From Tateyamaria omphalii (GTDB lineage: Bacteria > Pseudomonadota > Alphaproteobacteria > Rhodobacterales > Rhodobacteraceae): a stretch of 64,000 bases of DNA. Made by a program: the position numbers and the translations under genes. The stretch spans positions 3,038,001 through 3,102,000 of the forward strand of contig NZ_CP019312.1 in NCBI RefSeq assembly GCF_001969365.1. Direction: 5' to 3'. The notes beneath the pieces were generated by a model. It did no database searches and was not told where the DNA came from. It saw only the letters and a program-made list of their open reading frames with translations. How positions within the stretch are numbered: the first letter of the stretch is position 1; every line of letters starts with the position of its first letter. Positions 44,143 to 51,429 of the stretch are shown piece by piece.

Positions 44143-44424
44143 ATGATCCAAAGCACCAAGGGCAAACTCGCTGCCAATGCCGTTAAGGGCAAGTATGGCA
44201 AAGGCTTCCCGGGTGACTTGATGAAGCGCACGCGGGCTATGCTTTCGGCGCTGGATGCTGCGGTTGTTGTCGAGGATTTGCGTTTCCCGCCCGGCAACCA
44301 CCTGGAAGAACTGAAAGGGGATCGGGCCGGGCAACACTCCGTGCGGATCAACGGGCAATGGCGCATCTGCTTTGTCTGGACGCCGAACGGCCCCGCGGAT
44401 GTCGAGATTGTGGACTACCATTGA
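44143..44424 (+). CDS. higB: HigB-family toxin (RelE/HigB mRNA interferase)
   Basis: 93 residues. Hallmarks: DLRFPPGNHLEELKGDRAGQHSVRINGQWRICF (in pieces, residues 46-78) and the ending PADVEIVDYH, which match HigB toxins, ribosome-dependent mRNA endonucleases. It precedes its antitoxin by 12 bases, the reversed gene order typical of higBA. The promoter places the transcript start at the ATG, so the mRNA may be leaderless. Confidence 0.93.
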   Translation: MIQSTKGKLAANAVKGKYGKGFPGDLMKRTRAMLSALDAAVVVEDLRFPPGNHLEELKGDRAGQHSVRINGQWRICFVWTPNGPADVEIVDYH

Positions 44425-44436
44425 AAGGATACGCTG

Positions 44437-44727
44437 ATGAGCTTGCTTGAAGACCCGATGCACCCCGGTGAAGTCCTGAAGGAGCTTTACCTCGATCCCT
44501 TGGAGATGGGGGCCATCGCGTTTGCGCGGCGTCTTGGCGTGCCTCGGACGCGGATCGAGCGGTTGATCAAGGGTACGACGGGTATCACGCCTGACACAGC
44601 GCTGCGCCTCGCCCGTGTGTTCAACACGACTCCGGCTTACTGGGTGAACTTGCAGACGAACTACGACATGGCGCTAGCTGCTAAGGAGATTGACGTTTCG
44701 GATATTGAGCCGCTTGTGGCTGCCTAA
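44437..44727 (+). CDS. higA: HigA-family antitoxin (XRE)
   Basis: 96 residues. HigA signature at the start, MHPGEVLKELYLDPLEM, then an HTH with FARRLGVPRTRIERLIKG and TPDTALRLARVFNTTPAYWVNLQ. It neutralises HigB and represses the operon through the repeats upstream of higB. AAAGGA precedes the ATG. Together the pair stabilises the IS-flanked segment or defends it. Confidence 0.95.
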   Translation: MSLLEDPMHPGEVLKELYLDPLEMGAIAFARRLGVPRTRIERLIKGTTGITPDTALRLARVFNTTPAYWVNLQTNYDMALAAKEIDVSDIEPLVAA

Positions 44728-44814
44728 AATATTGACAGATAGCTCTACCAATTTGCAGGGTGGGTGGTGACCTGATCGATTAAACACCAAGTATTTTTGC
44801 GAAAGGAAAACACA

Positions 44815-45117
44815 ATGACCGACGAAGCCGCGGGAAAGTTCTTTATACAAGTGGCACCTTCAAGAGGAGCCGTAAGTCCGGAGGCCAATGCTGACGACTT
44901 CCTGGAGGCAACAGAAGAAAAACTCAAAGAAGTTTCGGAGCTTATTCGCAGAGGATGTGCAAATGTAGCCGAAGGAATGTTCGCCATAGCAAATCCCCCG
45001 GAAGAGATAGGTATGGAGTTTGGGATCGATGTGGGCGGTGAAGCTGGCATACCCTTTGTGACCAAGGGCACTATGAACGCCAATTTCAAAGTTAGTGTTG
45101 TTTGGCGAAAGGCTTGA
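44815..45117 (+). CDS. Trypco1-like (trypsin-co-occurring domain 1, CU044_2847-type) protein
   Basis: 100 residues. N-terminal FFIQVAPSRG, a middle helix ATEEKLKEVSELIRRG, and a C-terminal EIGMEFGIDVGGEAGIPF...NANFKVSVVW that matches the Trypco1 family as I know it (end pattern LEFGV-L...G-I...EANFKVTLTW). This family was named for co-occurrence with trypsin-like proteases in predicted biological-conflict systems. Here it sits six bases before a subtilisin-like protease gene. AAAGGA lies seven bases before the ATG. Likely a regulator or activator/substrate of the protease. Assigned from memory of the motif, not a search. Confidence 0.75.
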   Translation: MTDEAAGKFFIQVAPSRGAVSPEANADDFLEATEEKLKEVSELIRRGCANVAEGMFAIANPPEEIGMEFGIDVGGEAGIPFVTKGTMNANFKVSVVWRKA

Positions 45118-45123
45118 ATAGAG

Positions 45124-46374
45124 ATGGATTGCTTTTTGCCTGGACAAGTTGTCGTTGGACCTGGCCCTGAATGGTCACCCGAATTGGAAGGGACCATAAG
45201 TGAGGATCTCGGCTACGAGTTTGAAGTCCTACATGACGTTTTAGATTTGTTTCGCGTAAATGATATTCCAGTCCCTGACGGGTTAGATTGGAAAAAACAC
45301 AAATTTCCATTTGTCGCTCGAGTACCGGAGGGCACTGAAGAAAGAACGTCTGAGCTACTCAGCCGACAAGCATTCAGCAGAGGTCGTATTGGAGCTGCAA
45401 CCCCGGATTACCTTGTTCGCCCAAGTGCTTCGCTAAACATCGAACATCAAAATATCTCGGCAGCGACGTCCAGCGCCAAAGCGAACGCGTATCGTTCAGA
45501 GTGCGGCGAAAACTGCATCGTTGGAGTGATCGACTCCGGCGTCGAACCTTCTTTTCTTCAAAATCCGGGTTCGGTTTTGCATCGACAATTGAATGCACGA
45601 GACCCGGAAAACCCCGGAACTCCTTATCAGGACGCCACCGGACATGGTACGTTGGTCGCACACATCATTAACCAAATCGCGCCTTCTGCGAGGATTTTGC
45701 CTGTTAAAGCTTTTGATACAGACGGAGCTCTCAGTGACGTACTTGCCGCTTTATATATCGCCCATGCGGCCGGGCCTTGCGACATCATCAACCTGAGCTT
45801 GAGCATGAGTTGTGACGCCACATTTTGCGATGTGTGCACTGCGCCTCAAAATGCCTCGATGAACATAAGGCAGCTGAAGTTCTTCTTTTCGAACTTCCTA
45901 AATCTGGCAGGCGACGTGCTTCTCGTGGCAGCGGCTGGTAACAACCAGACGAGGGTTGCCAGCCCAGCAGCCTTCGAAAACGTTCTCGCCGTTGGCTCAT
46001 ACAATTTTAGAAGTCAAAACCCGCTGTCAAACTTTTCTGCTGTGCCAGTCGATCGGTTTATCTTGGGTCCGGACGGCACCAGGCAGATGGGTGAATGGCT
46101 CGCCAGTGTACCTGGTCGTCGGGCGAGCAAACCGCTACATGGCACGTCGTTCGCTACGGCTTTCGTGACCGGAGTAGCTGCCCAGATCGTTAGCGGACTA
46201 AAACGTGGTCCGTGCTTGTGTGAAGTGGGTGGGCCATGCCTCTATGCTATTCGCGACAATTCCAGCGCAAAAAATACAGAAATTGTCTTCGATACAATGC
46301 GTTCTGCCGCCGACACTACTTGGACCGGATTCGACCCTCAGCTGCATGGTCTTGGAAAACTACGCATGATCTAG
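45124..46374 (+). CDS. S8-family (subtilisin-like) serine protease
   Basis: 416 residues without a signal peptide. The first 120 residues are a non-catalytic domain (GPEWSPELEGTISEDLGYEF, ARVPEGTEERTSELL). The catalytic domain shows Asp in GVIDSGVEP (about 139), His in GHGTLVAHI (about 178), oxyanion Asn in AAAGNNQT and Ser in HGTSFATAFVTG (about 342). Cys-rich patches (CDATFCDVC, CLCEVGGPC) are extra. The TAG stop lies in the CTAG target of IS copy 2, so the native stop appears preserved. Cytoplasmic S8 beside a Trypco1 protein suggests a conflict effector. Confidence 0.88.
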   Translation: MDCFLPGQVVVGPGPEWSPELEGTISEDLGYEFEVLHDVLDLFRVNDIPVPDGLDWKKHKFPFVARVPEGTEERTSELLSRQAFSRGRIGAATPDYLVRPSASLNIEHQNISAATSSAKANAYRSECGENCIVGVIDSGVEPSFLQNPGSVLHRQLNARDPENPGTPYQDATGHGTLVAHIINQIAPSARILPVKAFDTDGALSDVLAALYIAHAAGPCDIINLSLSMSCDATFCDVCTAPQNASMNIRQLKFFFSNFLNLAGDVLLVAAAGNNQTRVASPAAFENVLAVGSYNFRSQNPLSNFSAVPVDRFILGPDGTRQMGEWLASVPGRRASKPLHGTSFATAFVTGVAAQIVSGLKRGPCLCEVGGPCLYAIRDNSSAKNTEIVFDTMRSAADTTWTGFDPQLHGLGKLRMI

Positions 46375-47204
46375 GGTCAGGACTCATAGCCAGTAAATGA
46401 CCGTTGCAGCCAGAGCGATTGCTGAGAGGAAGACCTTCGGACAGCGGTCGTATCGGGTTGCCACACGCCGCCAGTCTTTGAGCCTGCCGAACATTATCTC
46501 GATCCGGTTGCGCCGTTTGTATCGGCGCTTGTCGTACTTGACGGTTTTCTTGCGCTGTTTTCGGCCGGGGATACATACGCGTATCCCTTTGTCTTTCAAC
46601 GCATCTCTGAACCAGTCGGCATCATATCCGCGGTCCCCGAGCAGCCAGTCGACGTCAGGCAGGCTGCTCAGCAATGCCCGTGCGCCGATGTAGTCGCTGA
46701 CCTGACCGGCCGTGACGAACAGGTTGAGCGGTCGGCCCTGGCTGTCGCAGATGGCATGCAGCTTGGTGTTCATGCCGCCCTTGGTCCGGCCAATCAGGCG
46801 TCCACGCCCCCCTTTTTCACGCCCAAGCTGGTCGCTGTTCGGTGGGCCTTGAGATAGGTCGCGTCGGTCATGACGGTCTTCTGTTCGCCGTGCTCGGCAG
46901 CCAGACCTGCCATCATCCGTGCGAAGACGCCCTTGTCGCTCCACCGCTTCCAGCGGTTGTAGAGGGTCTTGTGCGGGCCATATGCTGCAGGCGCATCGCG
47001 CCAACGTAAGCCATTGCGATTGATGAAGATAATCCCACTCAACACACGCCGGTCGTCGACCCGTGGCTTGCCGTGGGACTTCGGGAAAAAGGGCTCGAGG
47101 CGCGCCATCTGCGCATCCGTCAGCCAGAAAAGATCAGACATGTTCACCGCTCGGTTTTCGAACCGTGAATCACGCTGCAAAGCGGAAATCAATGGGTCCT
47201 GACC
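46375..47204. mobile_element. IS5-family (IS427-type) insertion sequence, copy 2 (inverted)
   Basis: 830 bases, same length and same encoded proteins as copy 1 but in the opposite orientation, flanked by CTAG at 46371-46374 and 47205-47208. With copy 1 it frames higBA and the Trypco1-S8 pair. Its right edge lies in the relaxase gene and supplies new codons to it. Confidence 0.93.
46384..47141 (-). CDS. IS5/IS427-type transposase (orfA-orfB by -1 frameshift), copy 2
   Basis: orfA from the ATG at 47141 to 46794, orfB in the -1 frame to 46384; residue for residue the same as copy 1 in both parts, including the DDE positions. The equal copies point to recent transposition or to movement as one composite unit. 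Confidence 0.92.
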
Positions 47205-48717
47205 CTAGCTGTCCCTCAATCTCTCGGCGGCGGCTTTCGCTAAGGTCAAGCTCTGCTGCAAATTCTCGTCCAGCGTCTTGTAGCTCGCCTCGTCGTTCAG
47301 CAATCCGTTCAAGGCCTTCATGGATGCGGCTTGTGAACGAATGAGCAAGGTCACGCAGTCTTTCAAGCCAGCCAGCTCCCGCTCGATCCTGCCGGTCGAG
47401 CGTTTCTCCAAGGCGGTCAAGTCCTTCGCGGAGGCCTCTGAGGCCGTCACCAACCGCTCGACGCAGGCGAGCAAGTCGCGTTCCAAGGCTGTCAGTTGGG
47501 TCATCTAATCCTCCTCGATCCTGATGCAGGTGACGTGCCTCTCGCCCATCATGCAGGTCCTGAGCCGCGTCTTCGAAGGGTCCAGGATCAGCCATGTCCC
47601 CTCTGGTCTTTCGATCCGTGTCAGGCCCATCTCCGTCAGCTCCGAACGCGTCAGATGCACCGTCCAGAAGTAGCTCGCGGCCATCATCAAGGCGGTCCCC
47701 GTCAGCACCATCGCCGCAATCAGCCAGGGCGAGATCGTCAGCCAGAGGCGGATCGACCTCAGGCGCGTCTCGAACAGGCTCGCTGTCTCGGTCTGGAAGC
47801 GGCGCGTATCGCTCGCGATGGTATGCTTCGCGGCGCCCACAATGTTCTTCAAATCGATCCTGAAGGTCTTGAGCTGGGACGAGATCGAGGCGACGTGTTC
47901 GGCCCTGATCGTGTCGAGTTCCGCGTTCAGTTTCTCGCTCAGCCGGGTCGGCTTGCCAATCCTCATGGAAAATCTCTCCTTTCAACCGCCAGCGCTCGCC
48001 CGTGTCGGGATCGCGGGCAGTGATATAGGCTTTGCCGGTGCGTGGGAGGTCGAAGCCTGCGTCGGTGAGCGCATCGATCATGGTTGCGCGGTCGGTGATC
48101 AGGCCCAAATCGATCTGGTCCTGTATCCAGGCGTGCAGCTCGTCGCGGCCTTGCGCGCGGGTTGGGGTCTCGATGGTGTCGCGGACCTCTTGGGTGCGCT
48201 CCAGCTCCATCGGATCGGCCCAACCGTGGCGTTGGTTCATCACGTCGCGCAGGCTGTCATAGGCGTCCTGGTAGCCCGGCGGCGCGATGTTGAGGCTCTT
48301 GCCCGTGGTCAGCTCCAGGCGCGGCGTGCAGAAATGAAGCTCGACCCGGCCTTCGTGGCGATGGCGGACCCAGAGCACCTCATATTGCTCAGGGTCCAGC
48401 CCCGCGAAGGCCAGCCGCTCAAACCCGTCCATGACTTCGGCCTGCTGGTCCTCGGTTGGGGCGTCGGTGGCGGCAAAGCTGATCACACCCGCGCGGTAGG
48501 TCCATTGATGGCGGCTGGCATCGATCAGGGCTTCGGTACGTTCGGGATTGCCGCGCAGGACTTCGGGCAGGGGATCGCGCGTTACGGTCACGGGCGCGCC
48601 GTCGGCGTCGCGGATCTGGTCGCGGTTGCCGTCATAGGCCAGCACGCGCTCGGCCACGAGGTAGCCGACCGGCCCCGCGCCTGCGCCTTTGCCGTTGGGG
48701 AAGAACTTGATCAGCAC
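47170..48717 (-). CDS. Mobilisation relaxase (ColE1 MbeA-like, HEN type), C-terminus replaced by IS
   Basis: 515 residues from a GTG that overlaps the mobC stop. The relaxase domain shows LWVRHRHEGRVELHFCTPRLEL with the H..E.HF pattern and GKSLNIAPPG, as in ColE1-group relaxases that nick oriT. The rest is an Asp/Arg-rich hydrophilic tail. The last 11 or so codons (GSGPIDFRFAA) come from the IS end at 47204, so the native C-terminus is lost or changed. Two small genes lie inside it in other frames. Probably mobilises only with a helper conjugative system. Confidence 0.87.
   Translation of the reverse strand: MLIKFFPNGKGAGAGPVGYLVAERVLAYDGNRDQIRDADGAPVTVTRDPLPEVLRGNPERTEALIDASRHQWTYRAGVISFAATDAPTEDQQAEVMDGFERLAFAGLDPEQYEVLWVRHRHEGRVELHFCTPRLELTTGKSLNIAPPGYQDAYDSLRDVMNQRHGWADPMELERTQEVRDTIETPTRAQGRDELHAWIQDQIDLGLITDRATMIDALTDAGFDLPRTGKAYITARDPDTGERWRLKGEIFHEDWQADPAERETERGTRHDQGRTRRLDLVPAQDLQDRFEEHCGRREAYHRERYAPLPDRDSEPVRDAPEVDPPLADDLALADCGDGADGDRLDDGRELLLDGASDAFGADGDGPDTDRKTRGDMADPGPFEDAAQDLHDGREARHLHQDRGGLDDPTDSLGTRLARLRRAVGDGLRGLREGLDRLGETLDRQDRAGAGWLERLRDLAHSFTSRIHEGLERIAERRGELQDAGREFAAELDLSESRRREIEGQLGSGPIDFRFAA
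47205..47504 (-). CDS. Nested mobilisation-type coiled-coil protein (MbeB/MbeD-like position)
   Basis: 99 residues, rich in Leu/Ala/Glu heptads (ALERDLLACVERLVTASE, LKDCVTLLIRSQAASMKALN), consistent with a coiled coil. It lies wholly inside the relaxase gene in another frame. Start support is strong: GAGGAGG five bases before the ATG, directly after the stop of the other nested gene. Its TAG falls within the CTAG target of the IS, so the stop is probably native. Position recalls MbeB/MbeD in ColE1, which also overlap mbeA; the sequence similarity is not established. Confidence 0.72.
   Translation of the reverse strand: MTQLTALERDLLACVERLVTASEASAKDLTALEKRSTGRIERELAGLKDCVTLLIRSQAASMKALNGLLNDEASYKTLDENLQQSLTLAKAAAERLRDS
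47505..47966 (-). CDS. Nested mobilisation-type membrane protein
   Basis: 153 residues with one membrane segment (about 76-98, LTISPWLIAAMVLTGTALMM), an N-terminal helical region and a C-terminal soluble domain containing two Cys pairs' worth of residues (RTCMM, VTCIR). Wholly inside the relaxase gene, out of frame. AAAGGAGAG lies seven bases before the ATG, a strong internal ribosome site. Like MbeB/MbeC-type accessory proteins it may tether the relaxosome to the membrane; inferred from position. Confidence 0.75.
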   Translation of the reverse strand: MRIGKPTRLSEKLNAELDTIRAEHVASISSQLKTFRIDLKNIVGAAKHTIASDTRRFQTETASLFETRLRSIRLWLTISPWLIAAMVLTGTALMMAASYFWTVHLTRSELTEMGLTRIERPEGTWLILDPSKTRLRTCMMGERHVTCIRIEED

Positions 48718-49184
48718 CGCCGCGCCTCATCGAGGAGCGCGGCAAGCTGGCGTTCGATGACCACAAGGCGGCGCGCGACGGTCAGCGTGTCGAGGTCGGT
48801 GCGCCCAACCTTCATGGTGTGGTTCAGCCAGCGGGCGATCTGGTTGAGGTTGCCACCAATGCGCCCGACGGCCAGCACCAGCGCAGGATCGACACGCGGG
48901 ATTGGCTTGCGGCGGCGGGCCTCGGTCAGGCCAAGCGCCTCGCGCAGAAGGGTCGAGGCGGGCAGGCCAGCGGCCTCGGCTTTGGCGCGCAGCTGGGCCT
49001 TCTCGGACGCGGTGCAGCGGAAGACGAAGGTCTCTGTCAGCGGCTCTTTGGCGGGGGCTTTGCCCGCGCCGGTGGGGTTCGAAGGGGAGGCTTGCCGCCC
49101 CTCGCAAGGTCCTGTGTCAGAAGCGTCAGCGTATGACATGGGTCGCCTTGCTGTTTGCGCTTCGGTGGGACCCGTTGCGCTCAT
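48711..49184 (-). CDS. mobC: MobC-like relaxosome accessory protein
   Basis: 157 residues. After a variable N-terminus, the conserved part runs FRCTASEKAQLRAKAEAAGLPASTLLREALGL (in two pieces) then VGRIGGNLNQIARWLNH, the MobC signature (ribbon-helix-helix oriT-binding protein of mobilisable plasmids). It lies before the relaxase with a seven-base overlap, and its ATG overlaps the stop of the HTH gene upstream (ATGA). It would help the relaxase open oriT. Confidence 0.9.
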   Translation of the reverse strand: MSATGPTEAQTARRPMSYADASDTGPCEGRQASPSNPTGAGKAPAKEPLTETFVFRCTASEKAQLRAKAEAAGLPASTLLREALGLTEARRRKPIPRVDPALVLAVGRIGGNLNQIARWLNHTMKVGRTDLDTLTVARRLVVIERQLAALLDEARRC

Positions 49185-50035
49185 GATCTGATGCCCGCCG
49201 CCTGGATTTGCGCCTGCGTCACCAGCTCTGCGGCCAACAGCGCGTCGATCTGGCCGGGCGTGATGTGGCGGCAAAGCGGATGCTTGTCCGTGACCCAGTT
49301 CGCCAATCCTGCCAGCATCTCGGCTTCCTTCGCCTTCGACTGTTCGCGGTTCACGGCGATGTCCTCGACATAGGCGCGCCAGCGCCCAGATTTGAACCAG
49401 TTGTCCGAGAAACAGACCTTCGACCGAGTAAAGCCCGCGCTCTCGGTCGCGTAGGCCTTCACGGCCTGCAACAGGTCCTCGACCTCTGTCCCGGCGTCCA
49501 GAATGTCCCTGATCCGCCCGAGACACTCAGCCTTCCCGCGCAAACGGTCGGGCGGATAGGCGGCCAAAATCTTCTCAGCCTCTTCATCCTCCGCCGCCTC
49601 GCGCTCGCGCGTAGGTGGTTTATGGATGGTTTTAGGGTGGTTTGGGGGCCGTGGTGGCCCCGGTAGCCCGGCCACTGTGGCCCCCGTTCCGGGTCCAGTC
49701 TGGACGGGGTCCACTGTGGCCCCCGTCTCGATCTCGGGCTCGGCGGTCAGTTCAAGCGCCTCGATCCTGGCCAGATCGATCCGATACACGACGGTGAAAC
49801 CGTTCTTGCAGGTGCGCGCGCCGGTCTCGACCAGGATGCCTTCCTTCAAAAACTCGCGCACTGTTCGTTTGACTGTGGTCTCGCCAAGCTCGGTATGTCG
49901 CTGGATCGTCCCCTTGGAGCACCAGATGCCCGAACCATCGTCAGACGCCTTGTCCGCCAGAAACATGATGATCTGCTTGCGCGTGGCACTGCCGAACTTG
50001 CGCTCCGCGCATGTGTTCGCGACCCGCCAGCTCAT
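49181..50035 (-). CDS. HTH-domain plasmid-type protein (possible replication initiator)
   Basis: 284 residues. N-terminal winged-helix region RKQIIMFLADKASDDGSGIWCSKGTIQRHTELGETTVKRTVREFLKEG (positions about 19-65, quoted in outline) followed by a Pro-rich linker (GPPRPPNHPKTIHKPP) and an alpha-helical C-terminus. This layout resembles replication or primase-associated HTH proteins of small alphaproteobacterial plasmids. First gene of the mobilisation module. Function as initiator is inference; a plain regulator is possible. Confidence 0.8.
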   Translation of the reverse strand: MSWRVANTCAERKFGSATRKQIIMFLADKASDDGSGIWCSKGTIQRHTELGETTVKRTVREFLKEGILVETGARTCKNGFTVVYRIDLARIEALELTAEPEIETGATVDPVQTGPGTGATVAGLPGPPRPPNHPKTIHKPPTREREAAEDEEAEKILAAYPPDRLRGKAECLGRIRDILDAGTEVEDLLQAVKAYATESAGFTRSKVCFSDNWFKSGRWRAYVEDIAVNREQSKAKEAEMLAGLANWVTDKHPLCRHITPGQIDALLAAELVTQAQIQAAGIRS

Positions 50036-50068
50036 TGGAAGTCTCCAAAAGGCGCAAAGACGTGCGAA

Positions 50069-50087
50069 TTTTGTACAGGTTTTGTAC
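50069..50087. repeat. Two direct repeats TTTTGTAC, 11-bp period
   Basis: TTTTGTAC occurs at 50069-50076 and 50080-50087, 34 to 52 bases upstream of the HTH gene start on the minus strand. A one-turn period suits iteron or operator binding by that HTH protein. Only two copies are seen. Confidence 0.45.
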
Positions 50088-50190
50088 GAGATTTATGCCG
50101 TTTCAGTAGAATTCGGCCCGAAAGCTCTCGGGAGTTTCTGCAAGCATCTGCACAAAGCCCTGTAAATAAGTCATATTTTTCAGGCAGTTT

Positions 50191-50267
50191 TGGCGACCCC
50201 GGCAGGATTCGAACCTGCAACCTGCCCCTTAGGAGGGGGCTGCTCTATCCAGTTGAGCCACGGGGCC
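50191..50267 (-). tRNA. tRNA-Arg (anticodon CCT)
   Basis: 77 bases with encoded CCA. Acceptor GGCCCCG / CGGGGTC with one G-U pair; anticodon stem GCCCC/GGGGC around loop CTCCTAA, anticodon CCT; T-arm GCAGG-TTCGAAT-CCTGC. Its 3' end faces the mobilisation module, the orientation used as an integration site by many elements, but no integrase or second att copy is visible in the window. Confidence 0.97.
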
Positions 50268-50394
50268 ACTTGGACACGGATCTACAGCGCCATACGCGCC
50301 TTGTCACCTGTTTCAGCAAGGTTCGGATCTTCCAAATACTTGAATCCCGATCAGTTTTAACGGTAACTCGAACCAAAGCCAGAAAGGACTGCCC

Positions 50395-51429
50395 TTGACT
50401 GATCGCCCTGCCCGCCCGCTGACCTTGCGCGATGTGTCTGCAGCCTCTGGCGTTTCCGAAATGACTGTTAGTCGCGTTCTTCGAAATCGGGGCGATGTAT
50501 CTGAAGCAACACGCAAAAAGGTGCTCGAAGCGGCTCAGACGCTCGGATACGTGCCCAATCAAATCGCAGGCTCGCTTGCATCTCAGCACGTGAACCTCGT
50601 CGCGGTCATTGTCCCCTCACTCAGCAACATGGTCTTCCCCGAAGTTCTGACCGGCATCAACCAAGTGCTTGAAGACACCCCACTGCAGCCCGTGTTCGGA
50701 GTGACGGATTACATGCGCGACAAAGAGGAGCGCGTGCTCTATGAAATGCTGTCGTGGCGGCCATCCGGCGTGATTATCGCGGGCCTCGAACACTCCGACG
50801 CGACCCAGGCGATGCTGCAAAACGCAGGTATTCCGGTGGTTGAGATCATGGATACCGACGGCAACCCCGTCGACAACATGGTGGGCATCTCGCACCGTCA
50901 GGCGGGCCTCGACATGGCCAAGGCGATCCTCAAACAGGGCTATTCCCGCATCGGCTTTATGGGCACATCCATGCCACGCGATCACCGTGCGCGTAAACGG
51001 TTCGAAGGACTAACCGAGGGCCTTGCCAAAGCGGGGATCGAGATCGAAGCACGGGACTTCTACGAAGGCGGCTCTGCCCTCGCGAAGGGGCGCGAGATGA
51101 CCAAGACGATGCTGGATGCAAACCCGGATCTCGATTTTCTTTACTACTCCAACGACATGATCGGTGCAGGCGGGCTGCTTTATCTGCTGGACGAGGGGAT
51201 CGACGTGCCGGGTCAGATCGGCCTGGCCGGGTTCAACGGCGTCGAATTGCTGCAGGGCCTGCCCCGTCAGTTGGCAACGACCGACGCCTGCCGGCTGGAG
51301 ATCGGGCGCGCCGCGGCCGAGATCATTCGCGACCGGAATGCCGAAGGTGCAGACCAATCGCCCAAGCATATCACACTGACGCCCACCATTTCCTACGGCG
51401 ACACGCTGCGCCGCGCCTTGCGGGCGTGA
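50395..51429 (+). CDS. LacI-family transcriptional regulator
   Basis: 344 residues from a TTG at 50395 with AAAGGA six bases upstream. HTH at LTLRDVSAASGVSEMTVSRVLRN, hinge VPNQIAGSLAS, then a periplasmic-binding-type effector domain (VNLVAVIVPSLSNMVFPEVL, GFMGTSMPRDH, LAGFNGVELLQ), close in style to GntR/IdnR sugar-acid repressors. Its GTGA overlap with the glycosylase gene downstream makes them a bicistronic unit. Confidence 0.93.
   Translation: MTDRPARPLTLRDVSAASGVSEMTVSRVLRNRGDVSEATRKKVLEAAQTLGYVPNQIAGSLASQHVNLVAVIVPSLSNMVFPEVLTGINQVLEDTPLQPVFGVTDYMRDKEERVLYEMLSWRPSGVIIAGLEHSDATQAMLQNAGIPVVEIMDTDGNPVDNMVGISHRQAGLDMAKAILKQGYSRIGFMGTSMPRDHRARKRFEGLTEGLAKAGIEIEARDFYEGGSALAKGREMTKTMLDANPDLDFLYYSNDMIGAGGLLYLLDEGIDVPGQIGLAGFNGVELLQGLPRQLATTDACRLEIGRAAAEIIRDRNAEGADQSPKHITLTPTISYGDTLRRALRA

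Noticed and set aside
42999-47208. Proof of a composite transposon
   Set aside because: Each IS has its own CTAG pair, and CTAG is palindromic, so the sequence cannot tell one composite event from two insertions.
50191-50267. tRNA-Arg 3' end as a demonstrated att site
   Set aside because: No second copy of the tRNA 3' end was found in the window and no integrase gene is present.
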